Origin: Cytophagales bacterium
GTDB lineage: Bacteria > Bacteroidota > Bacteroidia > Cytophagales > Cyclobacteriaceae
DNA: 64,000 bases
Direction: 5' to 3'
NCBI GenBank assembly: GCA_020402945.1
Contig: JADBYQ010000029.1
Span: forward strand, 26,011 to 90,010
The stretch's first letter is position 1, and each line of letters opens with the position of its first letter. Below the pieces are notes generated by a model. The model saw only the letters and a list, made by a program, of their open reading frames with translations. It was not told where the DNA came from and made no database searches. Below are positions 33,488-43,379 of the stretch, piece after piece. Position numbers and translations under genes: made by a program.

Positions 33488-35911
33488 TCAATCATCCTCC
33501 TCTATTTCACTCACTTTAACAAAAGCAGCATGCCTTGGGGCAGGGCATTTCGTTGCTGATCCTTTTATGGCATACCAAAGCACTTCATTAAAGGCATCAT
33601 CCGGAATGCTGTCTTCTTTCCTAAAATCAAATTGTTCACTCTTTCGTTGCCATTCATTGAAAGCAGTATTACGTTCAGAAAGATCTATTTCTGGAATAAT
33701 AGATTTAAAAACTGAGCTATTTGGTGTGTCAGTAAAACTCCTCCACAAAGTTTCAGCTGCTGCATCATATTGACTCATGGGCGGTAGTCCTAAGATTTGC
33801 TCAATCGTTCGAAGCACTGACGCAGTCGAATACATGGTATGGTCAACAAATTGACGCTTTACAAATCCACCTGCCACATACAACGTGCTTCGATGTGCAT
33901 CCACATGATCTGGGCCATTTTGCGCATCATCCTCTACGATAAATACTGCACTCTCACTCCAGATTTTACTTTTGCTCAAGTGCTCTACAAATAGGCCTAC
34001 CGCATAATCGTTATCGGCTACATGCGCTTTAGGTGTAGGCTTGCCGAGTCTGAGACCTTCGGTATGATCGTTGATGATTCGAAGTGTGTTGAGTTGTGGC
34101 ACTTGATTGATCGCCAAAAGAGAATCAAAATCCTTCTTCCATTGATAGTAACGAACTGTGTCCCTGACTGATTCATCCCAACCGGTATACTTCGCACAAA
34201 CATGTCCTATCAACGAAGGAATGTTGGCCTTTCCTCCATCTGCAAACTCGCCATACGTGCGATAGCTAACTCCTTGTCTCTTGCAAAAATCCCACAGGTA
34301 GCCATTCTTGTTGTTAGCAATGGCCCGATTGCCTTCAGCATCATAAGATCCGCCTCGTCTACCATAACTTGTTACCCACGTTTTTTCCAGATAGTCTGTG
34401 GCATAGGCACCGAGACTCCAATTGTGTCCGTCTGCGCTCACTTCACCATTGACATAAAAATTATCAAACAAAACAAATTGCTTTGCTAATGCATGTTGAT
34501 TGGGCGTGACTTTCTTGCCAAACAAAACCAAAGAAGAATCTCCGTTTCCTTCTGGCACATCACCGAGTACCTGATCATAGGTTCGGTTTTCTTTAATCAC
34601 ATAAAATACATACTTAATCGGTGACTTATCCCCACGTTTCATTGGTATTGGATTCCCTGCCATTCCTTTTGATTCGGTCTCGGATTCTTTGTTATAAGGT
34701 GTGTTGCCATAAACTGCCTGAGAATAAACTGCAAGACCTTTTTCGTCAGGTACAGGAATAATGCTTAATGTGCCCTTAAATAGTCCTCCTATATACTGCA
34801 CTTCCACAGGTTTTTTAGCATCCCCTTTTTGGTAGGCAACGTCTTGCTTTTTCTTGACCGGGCTAGGGCCGTTCGGATTGGCCAAAGAAGATGCCCCTTT
34901 CCCATTGGTAACTAAAATCTGGTTGCCAATCGTTCGCACGCAAGTCGGATACCAACCAACCGGAATAAATCCTCTGCTCTGCGAGTTGCCCGGTTTTGAA
35001 AAATCAAAAACCACCAAACAGTTGTTGTCTGCATTGGCGATGTAGAGTGTCTTTTCATCTTCGCTTAATGCTACACTATTCGTGGTAGAGCCACTAGGCG
35101 CATTTGGATAAAGTGCCGTATTTAAAACTTCAATCACTTTATTACTTTTTACATCGATGACAGAAACAGAATTGTCGTTGGCATTGGCCACCAATAGATA
35201 GGTTCCCTTTTTAGTCAAGACCATATCATTGGGATTGTCACCAACAGGTATTTCCGTGATGATGGTAAGTTGTTGGGTATCCAAAACAACAACCTTATCG
35301 CAACCCCAACATGAAATGTAAAGTAACTTTTTATCCGGTGATAAGATACAGGTATAGGCTTCTCCTTTTAGTTCGATTCCTTTTATCGTGCTTTTGGTTT
35401 TGGTATCTACTACATACAATGAATTATTTTCCTTGGTCACCACATACAGCCGATTTGCCTTATCATCTAATGCCAAGCCCGCAATCGAGATCTTTTCAGG
35501 CCAGGGCTTACCAATGATGATCGTATCTTTAATAACAAGCTTTTGCGCCTTGATATCGTAACGCACAATCCAATTGTCATTTCCCCCTGAAGCATAAAGG
35601 GTTTTTGAATCATCGCTAAACACAAGGCCAAGCCAAGCCTTGCCAATTTCTTTGGTATCTAGCACTTGACGTGCTTTTGTATCCATTAACTGAATGGATT
35701 GCGTACTCTGTCCATTGTTGGTTACAGCAATGTATTTTTTATCAGGAGCGATCGCGATATTAAGAGGAAGATCGCCCAGTGGCATACTTTCACCTGCAGG
35801 GCTTAAGCTCCACCCATTCGGGAGCGTGATTCTTTTAGATTGCAGTTCAGATGCTGTTTGACCAAAAAGTAAAGCTGGACTGAGACAGAAAAGCAAAACT
35901 AGTTTTCTCAT
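33488..35911 (-). CDS. YncE-type beta-propeller fused to alkaline-phosphatase-family domain
   Basis: An 807-residue protein with signal peptide (LVLLFCLSPALLFGQT). Residues about 40-400 form a seven-bladed YncE-like propeller with repeated VLDT/VIDVKSNKVI and LYIANADNN strands. From about 440 on there is a phosphoesterase domain beginning YVFYVIKENRTYDQVLGDV and including NFYVNGEVSADGHNWS and FIVEDDAQNGPDHVDAHRS, which carry metal ligands of the alkaline phosphatase/phospholipase C superfamily. This fused architecture is known as bifunctional YncE/alkaline phosphatase. It is probably periplasmic or secreted and may release phosphate from organic esters. It is monocistronic. Confidence 0.88.
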   Translation of the reverse strand: MRKLVLLFCLSPALLFGQTASELQSKRITLPNGWSLSPAGESMPLGDLPLNIAIAPDKKYIAVTNNGQSTQSIQLMDTKARQVLDTKEIGKAWLGLVFSDDSKTLYASGGNDNWIVRYDIKAQKLVIKDTIIIGKPWPEKISIAGLALDDKANRLYVVTKENNSLYVVDTKTKSTIKGIELKGEAYTCILSPDKKLLYISCWGCDKVVVLDTQQLTIITEIPVGDNPNDMVLTKKGTYLLVANANDNSVSVIDVKSNKVIEVLNTALYPNAPSGSTTNSVALSEDEKTLYIANADNNCLVVFDFSKPGNSQSRGFIPVGWYPTCVRTIGNQILVTNGKGASSLANPNGPSPVKKKQDVAYQKGDAKKPVEVQYIGGLFKGTLSIIPVPDEKGLAVYSQAVYGNTPYNKESETESKGMAGNPIPMKRGDKSPIKYVFYVIKENRTYDQVLGDVPEGNGDSSLVLFGKKVTPNQHALAKQFVLFDNFYVNGEVSADGHNWSLGAYATDYLEKTWVTSYGRRGGSYDAEGNRAIANNKNGYLWDFCKRQGVSYRTYGEFADGGKANIPSLIGHVCAKYTGWDESVRDTVRYYQWKKDFDSLLAINQVPQLNTLRIINDHTEGLRLGKPTPKAHVADNDYAVGLFVEHLSKSKIWSESAVFIVEDDAQNGPDHVDAHRSTLYVAGGFVKRQFVDHTMYSTASVLRTIEQILGLPPMSQYDAAAETLWRSFTDTPNSSVFKSIIPEIDLSERNTAFNEWQRKSEQFDFRKEDSIPDDAFNEVLWYAIKGSATKCPAPRHAAFVKVSEIEEDD

Positions 35912-35998
35912 AGTAAAAGGATTACTCGATAAAGTTACCTTTTCTTTTCAAACTCTGGATTACGTGAAAGTTATGATTTGGCCGCCTGCATCGTGTGG

Positions 35999-37399
35999 CT
36001 ACAAATGAATAGGTCGATTTGCCGTAGCTGCGAGACATGCTTCTTTTACTGCTTCCATGTAGGTCGGATGCGCATGACTCATACGTGAAACGTCTTCTGC
36101 AGATGCTCTATATTCCATCGCTACAACTCCCGCAGCAATCATATCTGCAGCGCGAGCTCCAATGATGTGTATCCCTAAAATCTCGTCCGTTGTTTTATCA
36201 GCTAACACTTTCACCAGTCCATCTAAATCCATAGAAGCTCTGGCGCGACCCAGCGCCTTATACGGGAAGCTTCCGGTTTTATACGCCCGACCTTGTTCTT
36301 TCAACTGCTCTTCGGTGTAGCCCACACTGGCAACCTCTGGCCAGGTATAAACGACTCCCGGAATTAATAGGTAATTGATGTGTGGTTTTTGACCCGCAAT
36401 TTGTTCGGCTACCAATACACCTTCCTCCTCTGCTTTATGTGCCAGCATCGCACCACGCACTACATCGCCAATGGCGTAGATGTTATCCACTTTTGTTTTG
36501 AGGTGGTCATCAACAATCACTTTACCTTTATCTAATTCTATTCCAACTTTATCAAGACCTAGTCCATCTGTGTACGGTCTCCGTCCTACACACACTAAAC
36601 AATAATCTCCTTTTAGTTCGATAGAAGCTCCTCCTGCTCTAGGCTCAGCTTTCAATACTACTTCCTTGCCTTTATTTTCTACGGCTGTTACCTTATGACC
36701 AAGATAAAATTCCATTCCCAGTTTCTTGGTAGCCTTCTGAAGCTCTTTGCCCATCGTACTATCCATCGTTGGAACTAAGCTATCCAAATACTCGACCACA
36801 GAAACCTTTGATCCGATACGGGCATACACAGAGCCAAGCTCCATTCCAATCACTCCTCCACCAATAATAATCAAGTGTTTTGGTATCTCTTGAAGTTCTA
36901 ATGCTTCTGTACTAGAGATAATTCTTTTCTTGTCAAATGGAGCAAAAGGAAGCGCTGTCGGTTTTGAACCCGTTGCAATAATTATTTTCTCTCCGGTAAT
37001 AGTAGCTTCTTTCCCGTCCGCTGAAGTTACTTTAATGGTGTTCTTGTCTACGAAAGATCCGACTCCTGTATGTACTTCAATTTTGTTTTTCTTCATTAAA
37101 AATGCAATGCCTTCCACGTTCGCCTTCACTACACCCGCTTTGCGCGTGATCATCTGTTTGATATTAGCTTTCGGCTCAGAGATATCAATGCCGTGCTCTT
37201 TAAAAGTATGAGCTGCATTATGAAAATGTTCAGACGAATCAAGCAATGCTTTCGATGGAATACATCCGACATTCAAACAGGTTCCTCCAAGCGTATTATA
37301 CTTTTCGATGATGGCTACCTTCATGCCCAATTGCGCACAGCGGATGGCTGCGACATAACCTCCGGGGCCTGAACCAATGACGATGACGTTGTATTGCAT
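35999..37399 (-). CDS. lpd: Dihydrolipoyl dehydrogenase (E3), second paralogue in odh operon
   Basis: A 466-residue flavoprotein: VIVIGSGPGGYVAAIRC, redox disulfide GGTCLNVGCIPSKALL, NAD motif IIIGGGVIGMELGSVY, and the C-terminal catalytic HAHPTYMEAVKEA. It is the last gene of the 2-oxoglutarate dehydrogenase set, so it is the likely E3 of that complex. The 20 residues around the disulfide differ from those of the paralogue at 19589 (NVGCIPSK against NWGCIPTK). Its start lies 7 bp after the Toprim-like gene, which separates it from odhB. Confidence 0.94.
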   Translation of the reverse strand: MQYNVIVIGSGPGGYVAAIRCAQLGMKVAIIEKYNTLGGTCLNVGCIPSKALLDSSEHFHNAAHTFKEHGIDISEPKANIKQMITRKAGVVKANVEGIAFLMKKNKIEVHTGVGSFVDKNTIKVTSADGKEATITGEKIIIATGSKPTALPFAPFDKKRIISSTEALELQEIPKHLIIIGGGVIGMELGSVYARIGSKVSVVEYLDSLVPTMDSTMGKELQKATKKLGMEFYLGHKVTAVENKGKEVVLKAEPRAGGASIELKGDYCLVCVGRRPYTDGLGLDKVGIELDKGKVIVDDHLKTKVDNIYAIGDVVRGAMLAHKAEEEGVLVAEQIAGQKPHINYLLIPGVVYTWPEVASVGYTEEQLKEQGRAYKTGSFPYKALGRARASMDLDGLVKVLADKTTDEILGIHIIGARAADMIAAGVVAMEYRASAEDVSRMSHAHPTYMEAVKEACLAATANRPIHL

Positions 37400-37406
37400 A
37401 TTGAAT

Positions 37407-37871
37407 CTATTTTAAAAAATCTTCTAACCTTCTCATAGTTTCATTTTTTCTCAGAATCTCCGAAATGAAATTTTTAAAAAATTCAAATTTTTGAGTGTTT
37501 CTCCTCATAGTCAAATATTCGTTCAATCGCTTTGTGTCACTAGGTATCTGATCCGAATGTGTGTCACTATCTTTTGCCAGTTGAATAATAAATTTTTCTA
37601 ACCTTGGGCGAATAATTACAAGTTTGTTCTGGCTGTCGGTATCCAAACATAGGATTAGAAACGGATTCTTAAATACAATTCTGTCTAACATACGTTTTTC
37701 ATAAAGAGGCTTCCCACTATTCGGATCCTCATCCACGATGCCTATTGATTTAGTGACTTTTCCGAGCATATTGCATACCTCGCCCTTGCTAAAAGCATGC
37801 TTCACATCCCTCGACTTTACACCAAGTGCCTTTACCAATGCTTCATCACCGTAACACTCCAAATAAATCAT
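37407..37871 (-). CDS. Small Toprim-like protein partnered with the ATPase
   Basis: A 154-residue cytosolic protein. The start MIYLECYGDEALVKALG resembles the first Toprim motif (a Glu in a VEGxxDE strand), and SIGIVDEDPNSG resembles the DxD strand of Toprim folds. ILCLDTDSQN may be a further acidic strand. The C-terminal half is basic and helical. Its ATG overlaps the stop of the AAA ATPase gene by 4 bp. This mirrors known two-gene defence modules in which an OLD/AAA15-type ATPase works with a Toprim or DUF4435 nuclease (PARIS and split OLD types), though it is much shorter than those partners. The Toprim call is pattern-based and moderate. Confidence 0.5.
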   Translation of the reverse strand: MIYLECYGDEALVKALGVKSRDVKHAFSKGEVCNMLGKVTKSIGIVDEDPNSGKPLYEKRMLDRIVFKNPFLILCLDTDSQNKLVIIRPRLEKFIIQLAKDSDTHSDQIPSDTKRLNEYLTMRRNTQKFEFFKNFISEILRKNETMRRLEDFLK

Positions 37872-38839
37872 CTTGCAATAAACTTATCGAGGTTTAAGAA
37901 TACATTGGAATCTAAATCAATCATTTCCTCAACTTCATCAATAGTCGAAACGGGTCTGATTTGCGTTTGATGATTATCATTCATCCAAATTATGTTTACT
38001 TGCAAATCAACAATAGGTGTTTTTTGAATTAATGCTTGTAAGAAATATGGATTATGAGTTGTCAAGAAAAATTGATGGTCGGAATCATAAGCAATTCTTT
38101 CTGCTAGATATTTTGTATAATAAGGAAAAACATTTGATTCCGGTTCTTCAAAAATAAGGGTAGAATTCTCTTTGTTTGTCTCAATTGCAGCAACATAGAA
38201 AATGATTCGTTGCAAAGTGTCGGAAATCACGCTATAAGGGTATGACGTTAGTATGCTGTCATCTTCCTTGGAAATCTCAATTTCGTACTTAGACTGCCTT
38301 AGGTTCAGTTTAAAGCCTCTTTCCTGTATAAATTCACTAACCAACGTTCGCAAAACCTTGTTTGTTTGCAGCATCAAAAACAGATTCTCGCCATGTGGCA
38401 GTGACAAAAAACCATTTTCAAGCAATGGGAAGTTCTTCAAAACCTTGAAATAGTACGGATGAATGCCAAAATCCCAGGGAGCACCTTTTCCGACAAAAGA
38501 TCGATCTGAAAAAATTGCAGCCCATTGCCTGTTAAACTTTTCGTCTTTGTAAAACGAAAAATTGACTAAGCCATTATTATACGATATATCAGTTGATATT
38601 TCATCAGTCTTTACTAATATTATGTTTGACAGGTCATTCTCATAAAAGAGATTGCTTAGATCGTTGACTCTAATCAAACCATCTAGGTTCAGCGTCTGCT
38701 GCAAAGCTTGAACTCCTAGACCTTCTAATATATTGGACTTTCCGACATTTGGTTCTCCAATAAACAGGTTTACCCTCTTGCAATCTAATTGCAAATGCTT
38801 GATAGACTTAAAATTCTGAATGGTTAATCTCTTTATCAT
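37868..38839 (-). CDS. ABC-type AAA ATPase (OLD/AAA15-like)
   Basis: A 323-residue ATPase beginning IKRLTIQNFKSIKHLQLDCK, the typical RecF/SMC-like start. Walker A is GEPNVGKSNIL (residues 28-38), the Walker B strand is STLIFEEPESNVF, and the His switch is FFLTTHNPYFLQAL. The signature region is SDTLQRIIFYVAAI. There is no long coiled coil and no fused nuclease. The gene starts 10 bp after odhB on the same strand and overlaps the Toprim-like gene by 4 bp, so both are read with the 2-oxoglutarate dehydrogenase transcript. Codon use looks more AT-rich than in odhB and lpd, which suggests later insertion. A role in phage defence is inferred from the module type. Confidence 0.82.
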   Translation of the reverse strand: MIKRLTIQNFKSIKHLQLDCKRVNLFIGEPNVGKSNILEGLGVQALQQTLNLDGLIRVNDLSNLFYENDLSNIILVKTDEISTDISYNNGLVNFSFYKDEKFNRQWAAIFSDRSFVGKGAPWDFGIHPYYFKVLKNFPLLENGFLSLPHGENLFLMLQTNKVLRTLVSEFIQERGFKLNLRQSKYEIEISKEDDSILTSYPYSVISDTLQRIIFYVAAIETNKENSTLIFEEPESNVFPYYTKYLAERIAYDSDHQFFLTTHNPYFLQALIQKTPIVDLQVNIIWMNDNHQTQIRPVSTIDEVEEMIDLDSNVFLNLDKFIAR

Positions 38840-38849
38840 TGGATAAAAA

Positions 38850-40373
38850 TCAAACGCCCAAAATTAATCTTCCCGGATCTTCCAGCATTTCTTTTACTCT
38901 CACCAAGAAACTTACTGACTCACGACCATCCACTATGCGGTGATCGTAAGAAAGTGCTAAATACATGATGGGTCTAATAACTACTTCGCCTTTTACAGCG
39001 ATAGGTCTTTCTACAATGTTGTGCATGCCCAATATGGCCGACTGTGGCGCGTTGATGATGGGCGTTGACAGCATAGAACCAAAAACTCCTCCATTGGTAA
39101 TGGTAAAAGTTCCTCCGGTCATTTCTTCAATCGAAAGTTTTCCATCACGACCTCTGGCAGCAAGTCTCGCAATTTCTGCCTCTACTTGATTCATACTCAA
39201 TGATTCCGCATTTCGAATGACGGGAACGACTAATCCACGTGGCGTTGATACCGCCACTGAGATATCGCAATAGTCATGATAGACAATTTCGTCTTTATCA
39301 ATAGACGCATTCACGGCAGGGAATTCTTTCAATGCTGCACAAACCGCTTTGGTAAAAAATGACATGAACCCAAGTCCCACGCCATATTTTTCTTTGAATT
39401 GCTCTTTGTATTTTGATCGGAGATCCATCACCGGCTTCATGTCTACTTCGTTAAAAGTAGTGAGCATGGCTGTTTCATTTTTTACAGCTACCAATCGCTT
39501 TGCGATGGTTTTGCGGAGTGAAGTCATTTTCTCTCTACGCTCGTTTCTCGAACCTCCAGACGCAATTACCGGAGGAGCCGTTGCAATAGATGGCTTGATG
39601 TCTTTGACGGTTGTGGCTGCTTGAGCCTTCACTGCATCATCTTTTGTTATCCTACCACCTACCCCACTTCCGGTAACCTGATTAGCAGCAATCCCTTTTT
39701 CATCAAGAATTTTTGCTGCTGCAGGTGACGGTGTTCCTGTGGCATATGAAACGGCAGAACTTGTTGCCGACTGGGATGCGGGAGCTGCAGATGAACTTGG
39801 CGTAACTGCCGGTGCACCACCTTCAGTCACTTCAATCTTGCAAATCAATCCTCCAATCGGAAGTGTGGTTTTCTCTTTCGCAACAATGCGTAAAATACCA
39901 TTGGCCTCTGCAGGTAGCTCAAACGTTGCTTTGTCTGATTCAACCTCGGCAATCACTTCATCTAGCTTCACATAGTCACCCTCCTTTTTTAACCAGGTTG
40001 AAATGGTCACTTCTGTTATAGATTCGCCAACAGCTGGCACTTTCATTTCCTTAATTGCTCCGGTAGCTTTCATAGGTTGTGTTAAAGAATTTTCTGTTTT
40101 TGTTTCTTTGGCAGCTGGCGCAGACGCGGTGTTTGCTCCACCATCTGTTATCTCACAGATGACTGTTCCAATTGGCACAACGTCTCCTTTTGCCTTTGAA
40201 ATCTTTAGTACACCTGCCTGAGGAGCTGTTAACTCAAACGTTGCTTTATCAGATTCTAATTCTGCAATCACTTCATCCATCTTCACCACATCGCCATCCT
40301 TCTTCAACCAGTTGGCGATCGTTACTTCTGTGATCGATTCACCAACGGTGGGTACTTTTACTTGTTGAGCCAT
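38850..40373 (-). CDS. odhB: 2-oxoglutarate dehydrogenase E2, two lipoyl domains
   Basis: A 507-residue dihydrolipoamide succinyltransferase. Two lipoyl domains (about residues 1-76, Lys43 in ESDKATFEL, and about 108-183, with a second ESDKATFEL) are followed by Ala/Ser-rich linkers. An E3-binding domain ([13 protein letters not shown] to [11 protein letters not shown]) and the catalytic core with [17 protein letters not shown] complete it. The succinyltransferase type is indicated by the [10 protein letters not shown] starts and by sucA upstream (28 bp gap). Most bacterial SucB proteins have one lipoyl domain; the duplicate is intact here. Downstream the ATPase pair begins after 10 bp. Confidence 0.95.
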   Translation of the reverse strand: MAQQVKVPTVGESITEVTIANWLKKDGDVVKMDEVIAELESDKATFELTAPQAGVLKISKAKGDVVPIGTVICEITDGGANTASAPAAKETKTENSLTQPMKATGAIKEMKVPAVGESITEVTISTWLKKEGDYVKLDEVIAEVESDKATFELPAEANGILRIVAKEKTTLPIGGLICKIEVTEGGAPAVTPSSSAAPASQSATSSAVSYATGTPSPAAAKILDEKGIAANQVTGSGVGGRITKDDAVKAQAATTVKDIKPSIATAPPVIASGGSRNERREKMTSLRKTIAKRLVAVKNETAMLTTFNEVDMKPVMDLRSKYKEQFKEKYGVGLGFMSFFTKAVCAALKEFPAVNASIDKDEIVYHDYCDISVAVSTPRGLVVPVIRNAESLSMNQVEAEIARLAARGRDGKLSIEEMTGGTFTITNGGVFGSMLSTPIINAPQSAILGMHNIVERPIAVKGEVVIRPIMYLALSYDHRIVDGRESVSFLVRVKEMLEDPGRLILGV

Positions 40374-40401
40374 ATAAACTCTTATTTAAAAATTAATGAA
40401 T

Positions 40402-43119
40402 CTAAACTTCTAGCGCTGAAGAAATAATTTTCTCTTGTTCTGCCTTATGCACTTTAGAATAACCAGTAGCAGGAGAAGCACTTGCCTTGCGGGAAATGAG
40501 TTCTAGTCCATTCATGTAACGCAAGATAAATGACCAGTATCCCATGTTTGATGGCTCTTCTTGCGCCCACACTAGCTTAGCACCTTTGTATTTTTTCAAT
40601 ACGGCATTCAATTGCTTTTCAGGGAACGGATGCAATTGTTCCAACCTCACCAGCGCAACATCTTTATTTTTTTTCTTTGCTTGCGCCTCCAACAAATCGT
40701 AATACACTTTCCCCGTACAAAGAACTACTTTCTTTACATCTTTCGCATTCACATTCATGTCATCAATAACTTCCTGGAAAGACCCTTTGGTGAAATCTTT
40801 CATAGGTGAAATCACAGCAGGATGTCTGAGCAAAGACTTTGGTGAAAATACGATACAAGGCTTTCTGAACTCCCACGTTACCTGCCTTCTTAGCAAATGG
40901 AAAATATTAGCGGGTGTAGTTGGGTTAGCGATAATCATATTATACTCTGCCGATAACTGCAAGAAACGCTCTGGCCTTGCATTAGAGTGCTCTGGCCCCT
41001 GGCCCTCATAGCCGTGAGGTAACAACATAACTAACCCATTCATCCGTTGCCACTTAGACTCTGCACTTGATATAAACTGATCAATCATTACCTGTGCTCC
41101 ATTCGCAAAATCACCAAACTGCGCTTCCCAAATAACCAACGCATGTGGCGAAGCCATCGCGTAGCCATACTCAAAACCTAAAACACCAAACTCTGAAAGT
41201 AACGAATTATAGATCTTAAACTTTTGCTGCTCCGCATCAACATGATCTAATCCACAGTAGGGCTCGTTGGTATTCGCATCTACAAAATAAGCATGGCGAT
41301 GACTGAACGTTCCTCTTTTCACGTCTTGACCACTCATTCTCACCAAAGTTCCTTCAGACAGAAGCGATCCATACGCTAGCAACTCAGCTTCTGCCCAGCC
41401 CAACATTTTGGTTTCAAAAAAAGCACCGCTTCGATCTTTCAGTAATTTTTCAATCTGCTTGATCGGCTTAAATCCTTCCGGTATGGTGGTAAGTGCTTTA
41501 GCTACCTTGTCGATCAAGGCTTGTTTTATACTTGTATCCGGAGATTGGTCAAAATCTTCAGGCGTTGACTTCCGTAACTTCTCCCATTCATTCTCAACCT
41601 GCTGTGGCTTATACGGTAGTGGTTTTTGTTTTACTTCGTTCAACCGATCCTGCAACTGGCTCCGAAAACTCTTATCCATTTCATCCGCGAGCGAAGCGTC
41701 AACATCTCCACGCTCTATCAAGCGCTTAACATAAACTTCCCGTGGATTCGGATGCTTGGCAATCAGATTGTAAAGCTTGGGCTGAGTAAACTTTGGCTCA
41801 TCACTTTCATTGTGACCATGCCTGCGATAACAAAGCATATCTATAAAAATATCTTTGCCAAATTTTTGTCGGTATTCAACCGCTAGATTGGAGCAGAAGG
41901 TCACTGCCTCTGCATCATCTCCATTTACGTGTAGGATAGGAGCGTCCACAATTTTGGAGATATCTGTACAATAGATACTGGTGCGGGCATCATCATAATC
42001 CGTGGTAAAGCCCACTTGATTATTGATCACGAAATGAATTGTTCCACCGGTTGTATAACCAGGTAATCCCGACATTTGAATTACTTCATAAACGATGCCT
42101 TGACCTGCGACAGCTGCATCACCGTGTATAAGAATCGCCATACCCTTACTCAGGTCACCCTGGTACTCGTCATCGATTTGTCCACGGGTGTAGCCGACTA
42201 CCAATGGGTTGACCGCTTCCAGATGTGAGGGGTTGGGCGTCAATTTTAAATAAATCTGATTCCCAGACGGGGTATCAATAATACTGCTGTAGCCGAGATG
42301 ATACTTTACATCACCATCTCCCATTGTAAGGTCAGGGTTGATGTTGCCCTCAAATTCGGTAAAGATCTGCTCATAGATTTTTCCCAGAATATTAGTCAGC
42401 ACATTCAGCCGGCCTCTGTGAGCCATCCCAATAACCACTTCCTTCACGCCCAACTCGGCCGCTTTATTAATGATGGTCTGCAACGAGGGGATTGTGTTCT
42501 CACCTCCTTCTAACGAAAAACGCTTTTGACCTAAGAATTTAGTGTGCAAGAAATTTTCAAAAACAACTGCCTCGTTCAACTTGGCAAGGATGCGCTTTTT
42601 TTCATCCTGATTTGGGTTATAGCTAAAATACTCTTTTTCAATTTTGTCAAAGAACCAACTTCTCACTTCGTCATTGCGAATGAAGTTATACTCAAAGCCA
42701 ATAGTACCCAGATACAAAACCTTCAATCGCTCTATGATTTTACGTAAAGACGATTTCGGCATCCCAATTTCGGAAGCAACCTCGAACTCAGTATCCAAAT
42801 CAGCGTCAACTAGGCCGAATTTTGTATGATCTAATTGAACTCCGTGATCCCGTCTTGCACGCACAGGATTTGTATCGGACTTTAAATGCCCAAAAGAGCG
42901 ATATGCAAAAATCAGTGTTCGAACATAGGTCTCTTTAATATTGGGCGCTTCTCCGGCAGATACTTGTCCATTTTCACCGTAGCGCTGTGAGGAAAAATCA
43001 TATCCCTCAAAGAACTTTTGCCAGGTAGGGTCAACAGAAGTGGGGTCTTGGTTGTAGTTTTGATAGAGCTGATCAATATAGCTCGTATCAGCATTTGATA
43101 TGTAGCTGTACTTGTCCAT
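40402..43119 (-). CDS. sucA: 2-oxoglutarate dehydrogenase E1
   Basis: A 905-residue thiamine-diphosphate enzyme. The N-terminal E1o motif SYIDQLYQNYNQDPTSVDPT occurs near residue 15. The ThDP/Mg region has GDAAVAGQGIVYEVIQMSGL and IHFVINNQVGFTT. Later motifs are MLCYRRHGHNESDEP and VMLLPHGYEGQGPEHSNARP. It decarboxylates 2-oxoglutarate and transfers succinyl to E2 lipoate. The length matches SucA. It is the first gene of the operon sucA-odhB-(ATPase-Toprim)-lpd, with a TACATTTG box at 43139-43146 giving a leader of about 15 bases. Confidence 0.96.
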   Translation of the reverse strand: MDKYSYISNADTSYIDQLYQNYNQDPTSVDPTWQKFFEGYDFSSQRYGENGQVSAGEAPNIKETYVRTLIFAYRSFGHLKSDTNPVRARRDHGVQLDHTKFGLVDADLDTEFEVASEIGMPKSSLRKIIERLKVLYLGTIGFEYNFIRNDEVRSWFFDKIEKEYFSYNPNQDEKKRILAKLNEAVVFENFLHTKFLGQKRFSLEGGENTIPSLQTIINKAAELGVKEVVIGMAHRGRLNVLTNILGKIYEQIFTEFEGNINPDLTMGDGDVKYHLGYSSIIDTPSGNQIYLKLTPNPSHLEAVNPLVVGYTRGQIDDEYQGDLSKGMAILIHGDAAVAGQGIVYEVIQMSGLPGYTTGGTIHFVINNQVGFTTDYDDARTSIYCTDISKIVDAPILHVNGDDAEAVTFCSNLAVEYRQKFGKDIFIDMLCYRRHGHNESDEPKFTQPKLYNLIAKHPNPREVYVKRLIERGDVDASLADEMDKSFRSQLQDRLNEVKQKPLPYKPQQVENEWEKLRKSTPEDFDQSPDTSIKQALIDKVAKALTTIPEGFKPIKQIEKLLKDRSGAFFETKMLGWAEAELLAYGSLLSEGTLVRMSGQDVKRGTFSHRHAYFVDANTNEPYCGLDHVDAEQQKFKIYNSLLSEFGVLGFEYGYAMASPHALVIWEAQFGDFANGAQVMIDQFISSAESKWQRMNGLVMLLPHGYEGQGPEHSNARPERFLQLSAEYNMIIANPTTPANIFHLLRRQVTWEFRKPCIVFSPKSLLRHPAVISPMKDFTKGSFQEVIDDMNVNAKDVKKVVLCTGKVYYDLLEAQAKKKNKDVALVRLEQLHPFPEKQLNAVLKKYKGAKLVWAQEEPSNMGYWSFILRYMNGLELISRKASASPATGYSKVHKAEQEKIISSALEV

Positions 43120-43138
43120 GATTTATTTAAAAAGCTAC

Positions 43139-43146
43139 CAAATGTA
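43139..43146 (-). promoter_or_regulatory. -7 box TACATTTG of the sucA operon
   Basis: A perfect TAnnTTTG on the minus strand, 19 bp before the sucA ATG. TTG repeats lie upstream, but not at the ideal spacing. Confidence 0.5.
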
Positions 43147-43299
43147 TAATCTGACAACAACAATTAAAAACCTAATAATCGCTTAAACAAATATTAAATA
43201 TAAATTGAGACTTCCGGAGTGTCTAATGCCTGATTTTCAATATCATGACTTCTAGCTGTTGAATGAATTGATGATTTTTCGACTTTCTGGCATTCCTCG

Positions 43300-43330
43300 T
43301 TGGCATATATTCAAAATCCGATTACCTTTA
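43300..43330 (+). promoter_or_regulatory. Promoter of rpsP (TTG-N20-TACCTTTA)
   Basis: TTG at 43300-43302 and TACCTTTA at 43323-43330, one base off the -7 consensus, 49 bp before the rpsP ATG. The leader in between is A-rich just before the start. Confidence 0.5.
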
Positions 43331-43379
43331 CGATCCTTTTAAAAACGGACGTGTTCCAACATTAAAAACGTAAGAGAAA

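Noticed and set aside
43120..43379. Small RNA or gene between sucA and rpsP
   Set aside because: Only promoter-like boxes for the two divergent genes are visible; no frame or stable structure stands out.
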